Origin: Brachypodium distachyon
Lineage: Eukaryota; Streptophyta; Magnoliopsida; Poales; Poaceae
Reading direction: 5' to 3'
DNA length: 64,000 nucleotides
Assembly: GCF_000005505.3 (NCBI RefSeq)
Contig: NC_016133.3
Coordinates: 39,335,237 to 39,399,236, forward strand
Of this stretch, positions 12,050 through 23,159 are shown one piece after another. Each line of letters starts with the position of its first letter. Position 1 is the stretch's first letter. Under the pieces are notes generated by a model. That model was not told the DNA's origin and did not search any database. It was given only the letters and a program-made list of their open reading frames with translations. A program made the position numbers and the translations under genes.

Positions 12050-13300
12050 TCGGTCACAAGCAGATTGATTTGAGATGGTAGATTATTTTTGCTTTCTCTT
12101 TTTCTAAATCACTTGTAATGTATCCTCGAGGATATCCGATAAAATTGGAACGACGAAGAGAAGCATAGCCAATGCGCAAGGATGACACACACAAATCAAG
12201 AAATGGTCAAAAAAATCACTTGTAGTTTCATTTATAATCACCAACCATTACAGTTATAATGTTTTGAATTATGAATAAAAAAACTGCGAAATAACTCTTA
12301 CAACTAAGAATTACATTGAAGTCTTAAAAATCTTCTCTCTGGTATCATTTTTTGCAACACGTGAAGTAGTGCCAAGTTAAGTCATTTGAGATCGCGTCTC
12401 TAAAAAGGAGTCGCACCACATTTTTTTTCAGCTTATGCATGAATATCTCTTTTTCAAATACATGTACAAATTTTTTTCATTTTTTTTGTGGGAAATGCAT
12501 GATTTTTTCGAACTACAAGACGACATTAAAAAAACATGCTAATGTATGTGTTCACTGCAGGGCCAAGAGGCATGCATGGGTTATATGGGGAGGCTCCACC
12601 TGGTCTGTCCTCATTCATGAGCCATGGATGAATCTTGAGTCACGTCCTGCCTAAAATGTTGAAAGATGAAAATTGCGATGTATGTCGAGAAAACACGAAA
12701 AATGTTTTAGGCACAGAACACTATATATCATACAAATTCTGTGAACACGACAGTACAAAACAGAGTTAGTATGTTATTAATGCGCTTTATATATACTCCT
12801 AAGTCGGAGCTGCTAGGTAAAACACAAGGTGTCTGGTATTAATCAAAGCGTTGTACACTGAGAGACCAGTCGACAAATGGGTGATCCAGCTTATGATTGG
12901 CAATTGAAAAACATCTAGTATATCACACCACCTTTGAGAAATTGGAGTGAAACAAAATATAGGTTTGGTCGTTTACAGGGGGAGAGGGGTGATCTATCTC
13001 ACACTTGTACCCAATTTTTTTTAAATAGCAAGTGAAGATTTATCTATCTGGCGTTGGTTACACGATGGAGAATCCGTTTTATGTGAGAAAATTTGCAGCT
13101 CCAACTTTGGTTATTCATTTTGGTCACCTGTCTTTTCCAACTTGCGCATCTCCTCGCGATGAAGTGCGTGACTCAAAGCTTGTTTCGCCTCTGTCTGCAC
13201 GCATTGCCAAAATATTGTATTCCACTAATGTAAACCCTGCAGACTTCATAGCAGTGAGCATCGAAAGACATAATTTGTCGTACAGGATGAACTGATTTTA
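12050..13300 (+). repeat. Local repeat unit, copy 2
   Basis: Second degenerate copy. The best conserved part is 12600-12990, with CATTCATGAGCCATGGATGAA, the GAGAAAACACGAAAAATG block, TTATATATACTCC, ATCAAAGCGTTGT, GTCGACAAATGGG and the CACCACCTTTGAGAAATTGG block. The tail from 13030 (AAGTGAAGATTTATCTATC to CCACTAATGTAAACC) aligns with 14690-14900 of copy 3. The 87-codon frame in this tail is not preserved in copy 3 and I do not call it a gene. Confidence 0.75.
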
Positions 13301-13599
13301 TTTTAGTATAGCACGGTGTCCAGCACAATTGCACGGGGAACATTTTTACATATCTTTAATTTTTTTTGGCTCACGTAGATATGTATTGCTATATAATATT
13401 CAGAGAACACCAAGTCAGTATAAGAATTCAAACTTGGTTATAGTAGGCCGGTTGACCATTTGCAAGAGCTGATATGATATTTACGTGAAATTAAATCAAT
13501 AACCTCAAAGGAAGTTCAGAGATAGGAGTATTAGAGACTCGAATGAAGTTCGAACCATGAACATTGTTTCATCATTCAGTAGGGAGACGCCTCTGCATG

Positions 13600-14934
13600 C
13601 GGAGCCACCAGATTCAAAACCGTCCATTCATCCTCTCCGATCCTGAAAATATAATCCGACAGACCAAACCGGATGGAGCCCTAGTGGAGTAACACGTGAA
13701 GTCTGCGGGGACGAGCACCACCAGATGGAGCGAGAGTTCAGCCACGGTCAGATTGATTTCAGACAGCAGATTTTTTTTCCTTTCTGTAACTATTTGAGAC
13801 GGTAGATTGTCAGTGATGTTTTGGATGAGCCGTGTTCTATACTTAGATTGTTCTAAGCATTTGTTGGGCCCTGCATGGGCCGTGATTTACAGCTTTGTTG
13901 TATATGTTGACATTGAGTTGTACACTGATGCTTCTCACATTTTTTTTCCCTCAGCTGATGCATGAATATCTCTTCTAAACTACAGGGACTTTTTTTTTTG
14001 CCTTTTTTTTCAACTGCAAATACATGAACGTTTCTTTTTTTCCAGTCCAGAACAATTTTTTTTTTTGCTGTATGTTGTGAACTTGTGGTAGCATAGATGG
14101 GTCACGGAGTCCTGCTACACAGGTTGAGCGGGCGAGCGGTCGAGGATGTGTTCGCTGCAGCAGGGCCAGAAGTCATGCCATGGTTTATCGGGCCTACTTG
14201 GTTCGGCCTCATCCATGAATCATGAGCATCATAGTCAATGAGCATGCCTATGCGGCAGCCGGCATGCACAATGAGCATGTGTGAAAGATGGAGACATGAA
14301 TTTTAGGGTATAAAACATGTTTGAGAACCAAACCTCCAATTTCTTCGAGAAAACATGATTTCTTTTTTCAGGCATAGAACACTATCTATCATATAGATTG
14401 CATGCACACATAGTTCAGAACAGAACAGAGCTTGTACATTATTGATGTGCTTTATATATAGGTCGGCATTGCTAGCTTATAACACAAGGTGTTCTACTTC
14501 TATATAGATCAAAGCGTGGTAGACTAGTCGACAAATGGGCGATCCACAGCTAGTGATTGTCTATTGGAAAACATCTATCACACCACCTTTGAGAAATTTG
14601 AGTGAAACGAAATATAGGTTTGGTCGTTTTCAGGGGGAGACGGTTGACCAATTTCACCTTTGGAGCAAAAATTTCCGAAATTGCAAGTGAAGGATCTGTT
14701 TGGCGCTGGTTACACATCAGAGGAAACATATTATGTGGTACAATTTTCAGGTCTTCATTTGCTTCGTGACACTTTTGGTTATGAATACGGTCACGCGTCA
14801 TTTTCGCCGCGGACTCAAAAGGACCCATTCTTGTGTTGCAACGGTCAAGACTGTCGCAACAGCCCTGTCTGGCCAAATATATCATACTCCACTAATCTTT
14901 GTAGCAATAAACGTCCGAACATAGCATGTAACAT
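13600..14934 (+). repeat. Local repeat unit, copy 3
   Basis: Third and longest continuous copy. It begins near AGATTCAAAACCGTCC and ends at the target duplication of the hAT-type MITE that follows. It shares GTCGACAAATGGGCGATCCA with copy 2 and TGTGTTGCAACGGTCAA with the displaced tail of copy 1. Several short poly-T runs (13930-14070) are local. No gene is recognised. Confidence 0.75.
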
Positions 14935-15137
14935 CAGGGGTGGAGGCAGAAAAAAAAACAAGAAGGGTCAGAATAGAAATGATGATTTGTAGGAGGAGGA
15001 GGGGGGAGGGGGCAAAACGTAAAAATATGAAGGTTATATGATAAAATAACAAATGCTATATAGGAACTAAAGTAAAATTTCCAAATTATAGGAGGAGCCA
15101 GGACCAGGGCTGGCCTGGGTCCCTCCCTCCGCCACCG
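14935..15137. mobile_element. hAT-type MITE with 8-bp target duplication
   Basis: A 203-base element flanked by a perfect 8-base direct repeat TGTAACAT (14927-14934 and 15138-15145), the length made by hAT transposases. The ends CAGGGGTGGAGGCAG and CTCCCTCCGCCACCG are imperfect inverted repeats of the usual grass form. It has no coding capacity. A related element is at 31235-31402. Confidence 0.85.
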
Positions 15138-15186
15138 TGTAACATATTCCAGATTGACCTACCCAGCTGAGCTAATGCGTATCTAA

Positions 15187-15190
15187 TGTG

Positions 15191-15240
<50 letters not shown>
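15187..15240. repeat. TG/TA microsatellite
   Basis: A short (TG)n run passes into about twenty TA units ending at 15240. Simple-sequence repeat in intergenic DNA. Confidence 0.97.
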
Positions 15241-15242
<2 letters not shown>

Positions 15243-16958
15243 ACCAATCAGGCAAAAAATATTCCTCTTCTTTCTTCCACTGGCTTGGAGTCGAGAAAAA
15301 ACGAGCCGTCATGGTCGTCGCCGTAGATCACAGCGCTAATCGCGGAGAGACCGGACAGATCGGTCACAGATGGCGACACATGTATCCGTCGTCGTTATCA
15401 CAAGCAAGGCTTATCGTGGACCATGGAGTTTAGCACTTAGCAGGTGGTGGCACCCTAACATCCGGCACCGGATTAATCACGTCAAGTTTCTATCGAACTT
15501 GGTTGGGGTCTAAATCGTACCCTCTAGCACTAGCTGACGTGAACGATCTGCAAACAAACAACATACTCCACCAGTCGATCTGGCCAAACTTGACACGACG
15601 TAGAGCTGCTGCAGCTGCTGCTCGATCGAGTCTCTGCCCTGTTTCTGTCAACGCAACAAACGGCCAATAATCCTTTTCTGTCTTCAGCCTGTCAAATCAA
15701 CACAAATTCGATCAATACTACCAAAAACATGCGAGAAAGCACTACCTTTTCTGATAAAAATAAATGACTTAGATTTGTATAACAATTTATGCAAATCCAC
15801 AACACTTATTTTGGGAGGAAGTGACATTATATATTATGGAATTGAAGCGCACACTCACACACAATTTCAGATCCAACTTTCCAATATATAGATATTTAAC
15901 ATGATATATGCATGTAGTCAAAAGTTTAGAAGATTAATTGACTACAGACATGTGTCCGAAAGGTCATGTCTTTTGTGAATTCGAGAGTACATAACAGAGC
16001 CTGTACCCATGGCTGGGCCTGGGTACCAAAAAAGGCTAGATGGCCATAGTTTGTCACGAGAGAAGGCAATGCATACATGACATAACAGCCAGGATAAGCA
16101 CACAGGCACTAGAAAGTAGAAAATGCATGAAGGTTACATCAAATCTACATGCATAGATCGATCACCTAACATGACCCTAATCATGTATCACACCCTTCCC
16201 TTCTTACGTACATATAGATGATTGATGCCGCAGTACGAACAGTGTGAATTTCACCTCTTACCCCTATTCACAGTTAATTTGTGACAGTGCTTTACTCAAT
16301 TTAAAACCGTGTGCCACATTTTATCCATAACTTGTTACGTATTCCTCAACCGTGTGCCATATTTTAACTCTATTCACTAGCTTTGCAGCTGTGGTCAGTG
16401 CTCCCACAGCAGTTTCGTTCATGCCCGCCAGCGGTTTCGCGTGGCGGACGCCCACGGCTTGCCGGCGTGCAGTCCCGGCCATCGGGCGCCGCAGCCCGCT
16501 CACGTCCAGCACCCGCGCACTGTCCCCGGCCCGCTCACCTCCACGTCGCGCGCACTTCCTTCTTGTTGGATGTTGGAAGGTACAGTAGTAAAGGATAGGT
16601 ATTAATGATTGAATTAAGTATATTATCATTATACTCCGTATATAAAACACAGAGAAGGAAGATGGCGGCTTCGAACCAACCCGACAGCACGGATTCAGGG
16701 AAGCTACAGACACCGAGTTCATGCAGTAAGAGAACTAATACATGCACAAAAACAACAGAGAGCACAAGACTAGCTAGGCTTGGTGAGTGAGCTGCAGAAC
16801 GTGTTGATGATACGTGCAGAATATCGCTAACAAGAGAACCAAACTAGCTTAGTACGTTGCAAGTGTGTTTAACTTTCTTGGTCCCGGCAATCGTTTGGTA
16901 CCATTATCTTTTCTTTCTTGAGTGGGTCTGACATGTCGGAACGAGGTCAAAATTTCAA
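15241..16958. other. Intergenic, with one GC-rich island
   Basis: Mostly AT-rich DNA without a supported gene. A GC-rich island at about 16390-16570 reads on the minus strand as a protein-like segment (SGLRRPMAGTARRQ, then AGMNETAVGALTTAAK) that stops abruptly in AT-rich sequence on both sides. It could be a captured exon fragment; I do not recognise the family. Confidence 0.4.
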
Positions 16959-17051
16959 ATGGAGTAAAATCTGGCACAACTTTCGCTAGATGGAGTAAAT
17001 TCTGGCACAACTTTCGCTAAACGGGTTAAACTCTGGCACAACTTTCGCTAA
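16959..17051. repeat. Three 31-bp tandem repeats upstream of GPAT
   Basis: Three head-to-tail 31-base units sharing TCTGGCACAACTTTCGCTA, with a partial fourth start after 17051. They lie about 350-440 bases upstream of the GPAT start codon, in its presumed promoter. Units differ at a few positions. Confidence 0.92.
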
Positions 17052-17293
17052 ATGAGGTAAGATTAGAGAATTTCCACTAAATTGGATAATTTAAATTTCA
17101 AAGTAGAGGATAGAAAATGGAATTCACTCAGACTTGGGGTTGCCGAACGAGGCCTTAATCTTTTGTCTGCAGACGGCGACCCATTTAACCATATGATATC
17201 TCAGCTTAGTTTAAGTCTTTGGGGTGAACTAGCCGGTGCATGCAACTTCCAGCTAGCCAATTAACTAGCTTTTTCCAGCTGTGTCCTCTCCTC

Positions 17294-17301
17294 TATATAT
17301 A
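17294..17301 (+). promoter_or_regulatory. TATA box of the GPAT gene
   Basis: TATATATA in the context CTCTATATATACCGC, 100 bases upstream of the ATG at 17401. This suggests a start site near 17330 and a leader of about 70 bases. Inferred from position and sequence. Confidence 0.65.
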
Positions 17302-17400
17302 CCGCACCCTCTCTAACTCCTCCAATTCAATCCGGAATCCAACACCACACCACAGGTGCATCTTGTACTGATCGACCACCTAGCTAGCTACTTCGCTACC

Positions 17401-19597
17401 ATGGCCAAGAAGCAGAAGCTCTGGCAGCGGCTCTTCTCCGCGCTGCTCTCCTTCCTCCTCCACGGCAAGAGGCCTCCGATCTCCAGCAGGTCCAGCTCCA
17501 CCTCATCACCGCCGCCGCGGGAGCAGCACCCTGCCTCGCTGCACTTCCATCCTCCTCCCGGCATGGCGGCCGAAAAGCTCGCCACCGACGGGCGGACGCT
17601 CGTCCTCGACATCGACGGCGGTCTCCTCGTATCGTCTTCGTCTTCATCATCGTCATCCCTCTTCCCCTACTTCATGCTCGTGGCCCTGGAGGCCGGGGGC
17701 ATCCTGCGAGGCGCCTTGCTCCTCCTCCTCTACCCGATCATCCTCTGTCTCTCCGCCTGCGTCGGCAAAGGCGGCGGCGAAGACGCGGCCGTGAGGCTGA
17801 TGGCCATGGCGGCCTTCTGTGGGCTCCGAGAGAACCGGTTCCACGCCGGCCGCGCCGTGCTGCCCAGGTGGCTCATGGAAGACGTTGCGGACGGCGGGAT
17901 CGATATCGAGGCGATGACGAGCGGGGGATCGAGGGTGGTGTGCGTGACGAGGAGGATGCCGACGGTGATGGTGGAGGGGTTCCTGCGGGAGTACCTCGGC
18001 GCGGAGGCCGTCGTCGGGAGGGAGATGAAGGTGCTCTGGGGCTTCTACACCGGTCTCATGGAGGAAGATGGTCGTGGAGACGAGGCCTTGAAGAAGAAGA
18101 TCACGGTGGATGATGCTGTGGGGTTCTCTGGATCCGTGGAGTTTCTCCAACATCCTATCTCCCGTTATTGCAAGGTAATTACTCCATGCATTAAGCTCAC
18201 AAATGTTACATGCATGAGCTCCTTTGTCATGCATGTTTTGTTTACCACGTCTTGATCTTTCTTAACTTGTTACTATACATGTACGCACGCAGTACATGTC
18301 CTTCGCAAGCTCACATGCATATGCCCCTTTTCCTCTTGCCTTTTTTTGCTCAAACTAGCAGGTGCCGTGCCGTGGCCGATCCATCATTAATTAATCATTC
18401 ATGTATGTACGTGTACATGCTTTACCCTTTTTTGCTCGTGATGATGATTAAATTCATGCCTTCCTACTAAAACTAGTGACAAAAACAAGACCTCAAACTC
18501 AAAGTCACGAGCTTAATGACCCCTTTTTAGTACATGCACAAAAAGTTTGCACGTAGTCAAGCATATAATTATATATTCCCAGTAACATTCTGTAAGGCTA
18601 GCTAGCTTTTTCCGCACTGTGCAAGTACATGGGAAGCTTGTGACAACAGTTTACTTTACTACGAATCGAGCAGGAGATCTACCTCGTGACACGGGATCAG
18701 GAGGCACCGGCGGCGCTGCCGAAGCCTCGGCCCAGGCAGCTGCACCACCGGAAGCTCAAGCCAGTGGTGTTCCACGACGGCCGCCTCGCGTTCCTCCCGA
18801 CCGCCGGCGCCACGTTGGCTATGCTGACATGGCTGCCTTTCGGCATGGCCCTTGGAGCTGCCCGTCTGGCCGTCTCGCTCACCGTCCCCTACCGCTATTC
18901 CACGCCCATCCTCGCCGCCACCGGCATGTCGTGGCGCCTCAAGGGCTCGCCGCCACCTCCAGCCGGCGTCGGGGGCCGCGGCCGCCACGGGCAGCTCTTC
19001 GTGTGCAACCACCGCACGCTCATCGACCCGGTGTACGTGTCGGTGGCGCTGGACCGCCCGGTCCGCGCCGTGTCATACAGCCTCAGTCGCCTCTCGGAGC
19101 TCATCTCCCCGATCGGTCGCACTGTGCGCCTGACGCGGGACCGGGAGCGCGACGGTCATGCCATGGCACGCCTCCTGGACCGGGGCGACCTCGTCGTCGT
19201 CTGCCCCGAGGGCACCACCTGCCGGGAACCCTACCTGCTCCGGTTCAGCCCGCTGTTCGCCGAGCTCGCCGACAACGTGGTGCCCGTGGGGATCGCCGTC
19301 GAGACAGCCATGTTCTACGCCACCACAGCCGGCGGGCTAAAGTGCCTTGACCCGCTCTACTACATAGTGAACCCGAGGATGTGCTACACGGTGCAGTTCA
19401 TGGACCGGGTGCGCACCGCGCCGGCCAAGGAAGGGAAGGTGCCTAGCACCGACGTGGCTAACCTCGTGCAGAGGAAGATGGGGGAAGAACTTGGATACGG
19501 GTGCACCATGCTCACCAGAAAGGACAAGTACCTCATGCTCGCCGGGAACGATGGCAAGTGCTCCTCTACTCCTGCTCCTGCAGCGACGAAGATCTAA
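17401..19597 (+). CDS. GPAT: Glycerol-3-phosphate acyltransferase, land-plant cutin/suberin type
   Basis: Moves an acyl group from acyl-CoA to glycerol-3-phosphate at the ER; the plant GPAT1-8 family makes precursors of cutin, suberin and pollen-wall lipids. Two exons, 17401-18174 and 18674-19597, give 565 residues. An ATG in frame at 17356 exists, but the one at 17401 (CTACCATGGCC) has the better context. Acyltransferase blocks: NHRTLIDP (370-377, His371 and Asp376 of HX4D), the RDRERD region (413-418), CPEGTTCREP (435-444), VVPVGI (460-465). The N-terminal half is haloacid dehalogenase-like: it keeps DIDGGLL (70-76), but the second motif region (GFSGSVEFLQH before the exon joint) lacks the aspartate pattern of active phosphatases. 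Hydrophobic segments lie near residues 82-117 and 300-330. Length and degenerate motif fit the GPAT1/2/3 group better than GPAT4/6/8; this is inference. Confidence 0.93.
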
Positions 19598-19991
19598 CTT
19601 CTAAGGATATACTGTAAGTCATGATGATGAATTAGTTCTGGCTAGACTCTCTCTGTTTCCTGATCTTGCTAGAACTAAAAAAAAATAGTTCTAGCTAGCC
19701 AGACTTCTGGTTCTTTTTTCTTAACAAGCGGGGTGACCCGCGCAGATTGTGCGGCTAGAGTTGTATAATGAATGATATTTTTCATGTATTTTTATTTTTA
19801 GTTGTTTTCGAAATAATCGGAATGATTAGATTATTTTGAGTTGACTAAATTTCGTTCGGACTATGCCCAGCCACAGACTGAATGCCTAATACGTATTTTA
19901 CTTGCGTCCATGTTTCCTTTTTCGTAAATAAGAAATGAAATTGTTATCCAATATGTTAGTATTTCCTTTGTTGCGTGTACAGAAGTTAACA

Positions 19992-20138
19992 CTACACGCC
20001 TAGATCCCCTTTGGTCATGTAGAACAGTTTCCCAGCAAAATCTTTGACGTCCTCGTCCCTCATGAACAGTGAGGCCATCTTTCCGAACTGCTTGAGGTCG
20101 AACACGCTCCTGCCAAGCATCAACGCAATCTTAGTCAT
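19992..20138 (-). other. 48-codon open frame carried by repeat copy B
   Basis: ATG at 20138 to TAG at 19992, encoding 48 residues that begin MTKIALMLGRSVFDLKQFG and end LFYMTKGDLGV. The composition is protein-like, with charged and hydrophobic residues alternating and no low complexity. A stop lies directly upstream in frame. In copy A the same segment (about 6745-6598) has a base-count change after KMASL, so the frame is lost. It may be an exon fragment taken up by the repeat. I do not recognise the source. Confidence 0.35.
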
Positions 20139-20303
20139 TTAGCGACATTTTTTATGGGTCGGAGGGAGTATTAAATTCCGGCGAGTTTCTGTGACAGGTG
20201 GGCCTAGGCATTCAGTTAAAATGAACCGTTCGGTTCGGTTTCTCGGTTTAGAGAGAAGTTCGGTTTTCAAAATATTACACCGATGGGTTTTTTGAAAAAT
20301 TAT

Positions 20304-20420
20304 TACTCCCTCTGATACTAAATTCTTGACTCAAATTTGCCCAAATATGGATATTTCTATTTTTAAAAAGTGTCTAGATACCTGTAATATTTCGACAACA
20401 ATTTAGGATCGTAGGGAGTA
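20304..20420. mobile_element. Stowaway MITE within repeat copy B
   Basis: The counterpart of 6909-7025, with termini CTCCCTCTGATACTAAAT and ATTTAGGATCGTAGGGAG flanked by TA. Confidence 0.9.
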
Positions 20421-21204
20421 ACTGAGAATTTGGGTCCAAGTTCGGTACAGTCTTCGGTTTTGATCGAATAAACCGAACAGAAGTAGATGATAGATCAAGC
20501 AAGATAATGAGAGCAGATTGTACCAAAGAAATCGAATGAATGCAAAGAGCAACATCAATGCGCCAATCGTACTTGCAGGCCGTCCAGAACACGGCCGCTG
20601 ACTGAATTATTGAGCACCGGCGACCATGTCGAGTTGGGTGGAATTGCAAGGGATCGATGCACAGAACACATTGATGGCGATTTCCTGCCTATGCGTGTGA
20701 GGGAACTACGACGGCTTCTTGACTGTGAACAATGGTGCGAGGGAACGATAGGATGGGGGCTACGGGCTACTTGTGTGTGCGAGGCCGCGAGGGTATCGAT
20801 CGGTAGATGGGATCGATGATGGCTGCCTTGGTTCTCTACGTTAGTTTGTTCCAATTGTTTGTTTTCCCGTATCCTCAACAAATCCTGACTTTCCACGTAC
20901 ATACGGATCAGAACTCAGATTGTTTTTTTTTTTTCATATCTTAGATCTAATTAATCTAGACCCTACGATAACTTTTGTCAAATCTAGGCCATAGAATTTC
21001 TGCTATTTTAATTAGATATTAGATTTATTTCTTCCTGCTTAGCTAAGTTTGGCGTGCTAATTTGTTTGATTGCTGTTGTTCTGTTTGCAGCCGTCTAGTG
21101 TTCTTGCCTTTTTCTTGTTTTAGTGACTCTTATTGCGATATTTATTCCATCTATGCAATTTCAGGTGATACTGTACAATATAGCAGCTAGTACCACGGAG
21201 TTGG

Positions 21205-21475
21205 TACTCCCTCTAATCCATATCGGTTGTCAAAATATTACAAGTATTTAGACGCTTTTTAGGCATAGTTACATCCATATTTGGACAAATTTGAGACAAT
21301 TAATATGAATCGGAGGAAGCAGTAGAATTAACAGTAGTGACTACACTGTGAATTTATAACACTCCCGTCGACCCATATTATTTGTCTCAAATTTGCCTAA
21401 ATATGGATTATGTATTTTTTTTAAATGTCTAGATACATGTAATATTTCGACAAGTAATTCTGGCCGGAGGGAGTA
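21205..21475. mobile_element. Two neighbouring Stowaway MITEs
   Basis: The first element runs 21205-21324 (CTCCCTCTAATCCATATCGG to ATATGAATCGGAGGAAGCAG); the second about 21357-21475 (CTCCCGTCGACCCATATT to TCTGGCCGGAGGGAG). Both carry the ATTACA(T/A)GTA...TAGACG interior, in opposite orientation to each other. They lie in AT-rich intergenic DNA downstream of repeat copy B. Confidence 0.8.
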
Positions 21476-22883
21476 CTGCAACTTTTGTGATATTACTTCA
21501 TTGATGACTTGAAGATGACACAACAAATTAGTACTGGAGGATATATTTCCCCAATTTTTTCGTTTCAGGAAAAGCTATACGACAAATAATTTTCTATCAT
21601 TACCTCACAAATCTAAAACAGTGATTTTGTTTCCTCAAGAATTTTAATTTGACAATCCCAGGGAATATTTTTGAAGTTAGATCTAGACTTCCTGTCTCCT
21701 GGAACTCAGAAGCCAAAACTGTGAGGATTCCATGATTCTTGTGTTGGGCCAATCGCCACCCGACAAGTAATTCCGGCCAGAGCATACTATCTTTTTTTTG
21801 TTGAGAATTGGCGAAAAATAGAACCTGCTGTAAATAGGATGACCTCTTCCTATGGCAAACAAAATGAAGGGAATATAAAACGAGACGACGGAGAGGAAAA
21901 ACAAATCAGTGTACTGCAGGATGAGAGAAACTAATCGTCCATGCCCTGTGTAAAAAACAGAGCAAGCCCCATCAAGTTGAGTTAAGACCGCCATTACCTC
22001 CTCGTCCTCACTCATCTCGCGATCATGGGCACTGATAGTGAAAGCCATATATGTTGACACAAAAAGCTTTGCACATGTACTGCTGCAGTACCACTAACTC
22101 GAAAGCAAGAGAACTAATCTCTTGTCTCTGTCTTATGTGTGTTTGCAACTGTAATAGTTCAAGCAAGATAATACTGCTGCAGTACCACTAACTCAAACTT
22201 GCTTGACCGACTATATGGAAAGAAAATAGAGGCAGTATGGAAATTTTCACTTAATTTTCCTTAACCGACTATTGAAGAGCAGTACTATAAGAGAATAATT
22301 CATTCTATGTTGAGGATCAGAGATCACTGCAGGCAAGAATTAGGAAAATATTTGGGAAGGGCAGCTTCATGTCGACTCTTGGAAGTGGGAAGGTATTCTC
22401 AGATTATGACATAAGCATGATGTTCCATTTTCATATTTTTAACATATATAAGCACGCTGTTCCTCTAAAATCTCAGAGGTTTAAAAAAGAACTAAAAAAA
22501 AGCTCATCTCAGAACAGCACATCATTGCAAAAAACTGCAACAGAACTACAGTACAGAAGGAAAAAACGCTCGACAGAAGAGTAGAGTCCACCTGACCGGC
22601 TCTAAATTGGAGGAATCGAGCGAAGACTACACATATCTACAGTTGGAGTACATAGTACATGAACCGCCCAACCAGGACACGCCGCGTAAATGCGAGCGCG
22701 GCAGCGCCGGCCGGTGCCACCACTGCACCACCCACTGATTAGTTAGATTACTGCCCGCTGAAGCAAACCCGGCGATGCGATCGACTAGGCAGGCCACAGG
22801 CATTGATTGTTGACACGGTAATGGGGAAGGCGTGTGTTGTACTACTGCCACCGCTGCACGCAAGGCACAGTAGTAGTGGAGTT
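21476..22883. other. Intergenic, no gene seen
   Basis: AT-rich sequence. A 125-codon minus-strand frame (21683-22060) has no recognisable domain and biased composition; I do not support it as a gene. Confidence 0.5.
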
Positions 22884-22990
22884 AGGACCTGTTTGTTTGG
22901 GCTTCTGCTTCAGCTTGTGGTGCTTCTAGCAATCTCAAAAGTGCTAAAAGCACCAAAAGCTGAAGCAGAACTCCAAACAAACAGAGCCTC
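22884..22990. mobile_element. Short inverted-repeat MITE
   Basis: About 107 bases, almost all stem. The left arm AGGACCTGTTTGTTTGG followed by CTTCTGCTTCAGCTT is answered on the right by AAGCTGAAGCAGAA then CCAAACAAACAGAGCCTC. The GTTTGTTTGG terminus is common among small grass MITEs. No clear target duplication is visible, so the superfamily is left open. Confidence 0.75.
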
Positions 22991-23159
22991 AAGCAGCAAG
23001 CTACTAGCAGAGGTGTCAAACCAAGTTAAGGCGGTCAATTACTTCCTCCGAGGCGACCATGGCCGGCCGCTGATAGGTGCTACTGGCTCTTGGGAGTACT
23101 CTCTGCTCTGTGCAATTAAGGCTCTGGTTGATCTGCCATTGCTACCAAGGATAACATGG

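Larger units (their letters stand above)
19724..21026. repeat. Dispersed repeat, copy B
   Basis: About 1.3 kb, nearly collinear with 6317-7682. It starts 127 bases after the GPAT stop codon. It has the same internal Stowaway MITE (20304-20420) and lacks the local duplication seen in copy A. The small minus-strand frame inside it (19992-20138) is intact here. The end GATATTAGATTT is shared; beyond it the flanks differ. Confidence 0.85.

Noticed and set aside
13032..13295. 87-codon frame in local repeat copy 2, with a similar frame at 14660-14992 in copy 3
   Set aside because: The DNA is similar but the frames are not: indels shift them and the residues diverge, so coding selection is not supported.
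17356..17400. Upstream ATG of GPAT at 17356
   Set aside because: It is in frame but in a weaker context; the ATG at 17401 has ACCATGG and gives a basic, soluble start typical of the family.
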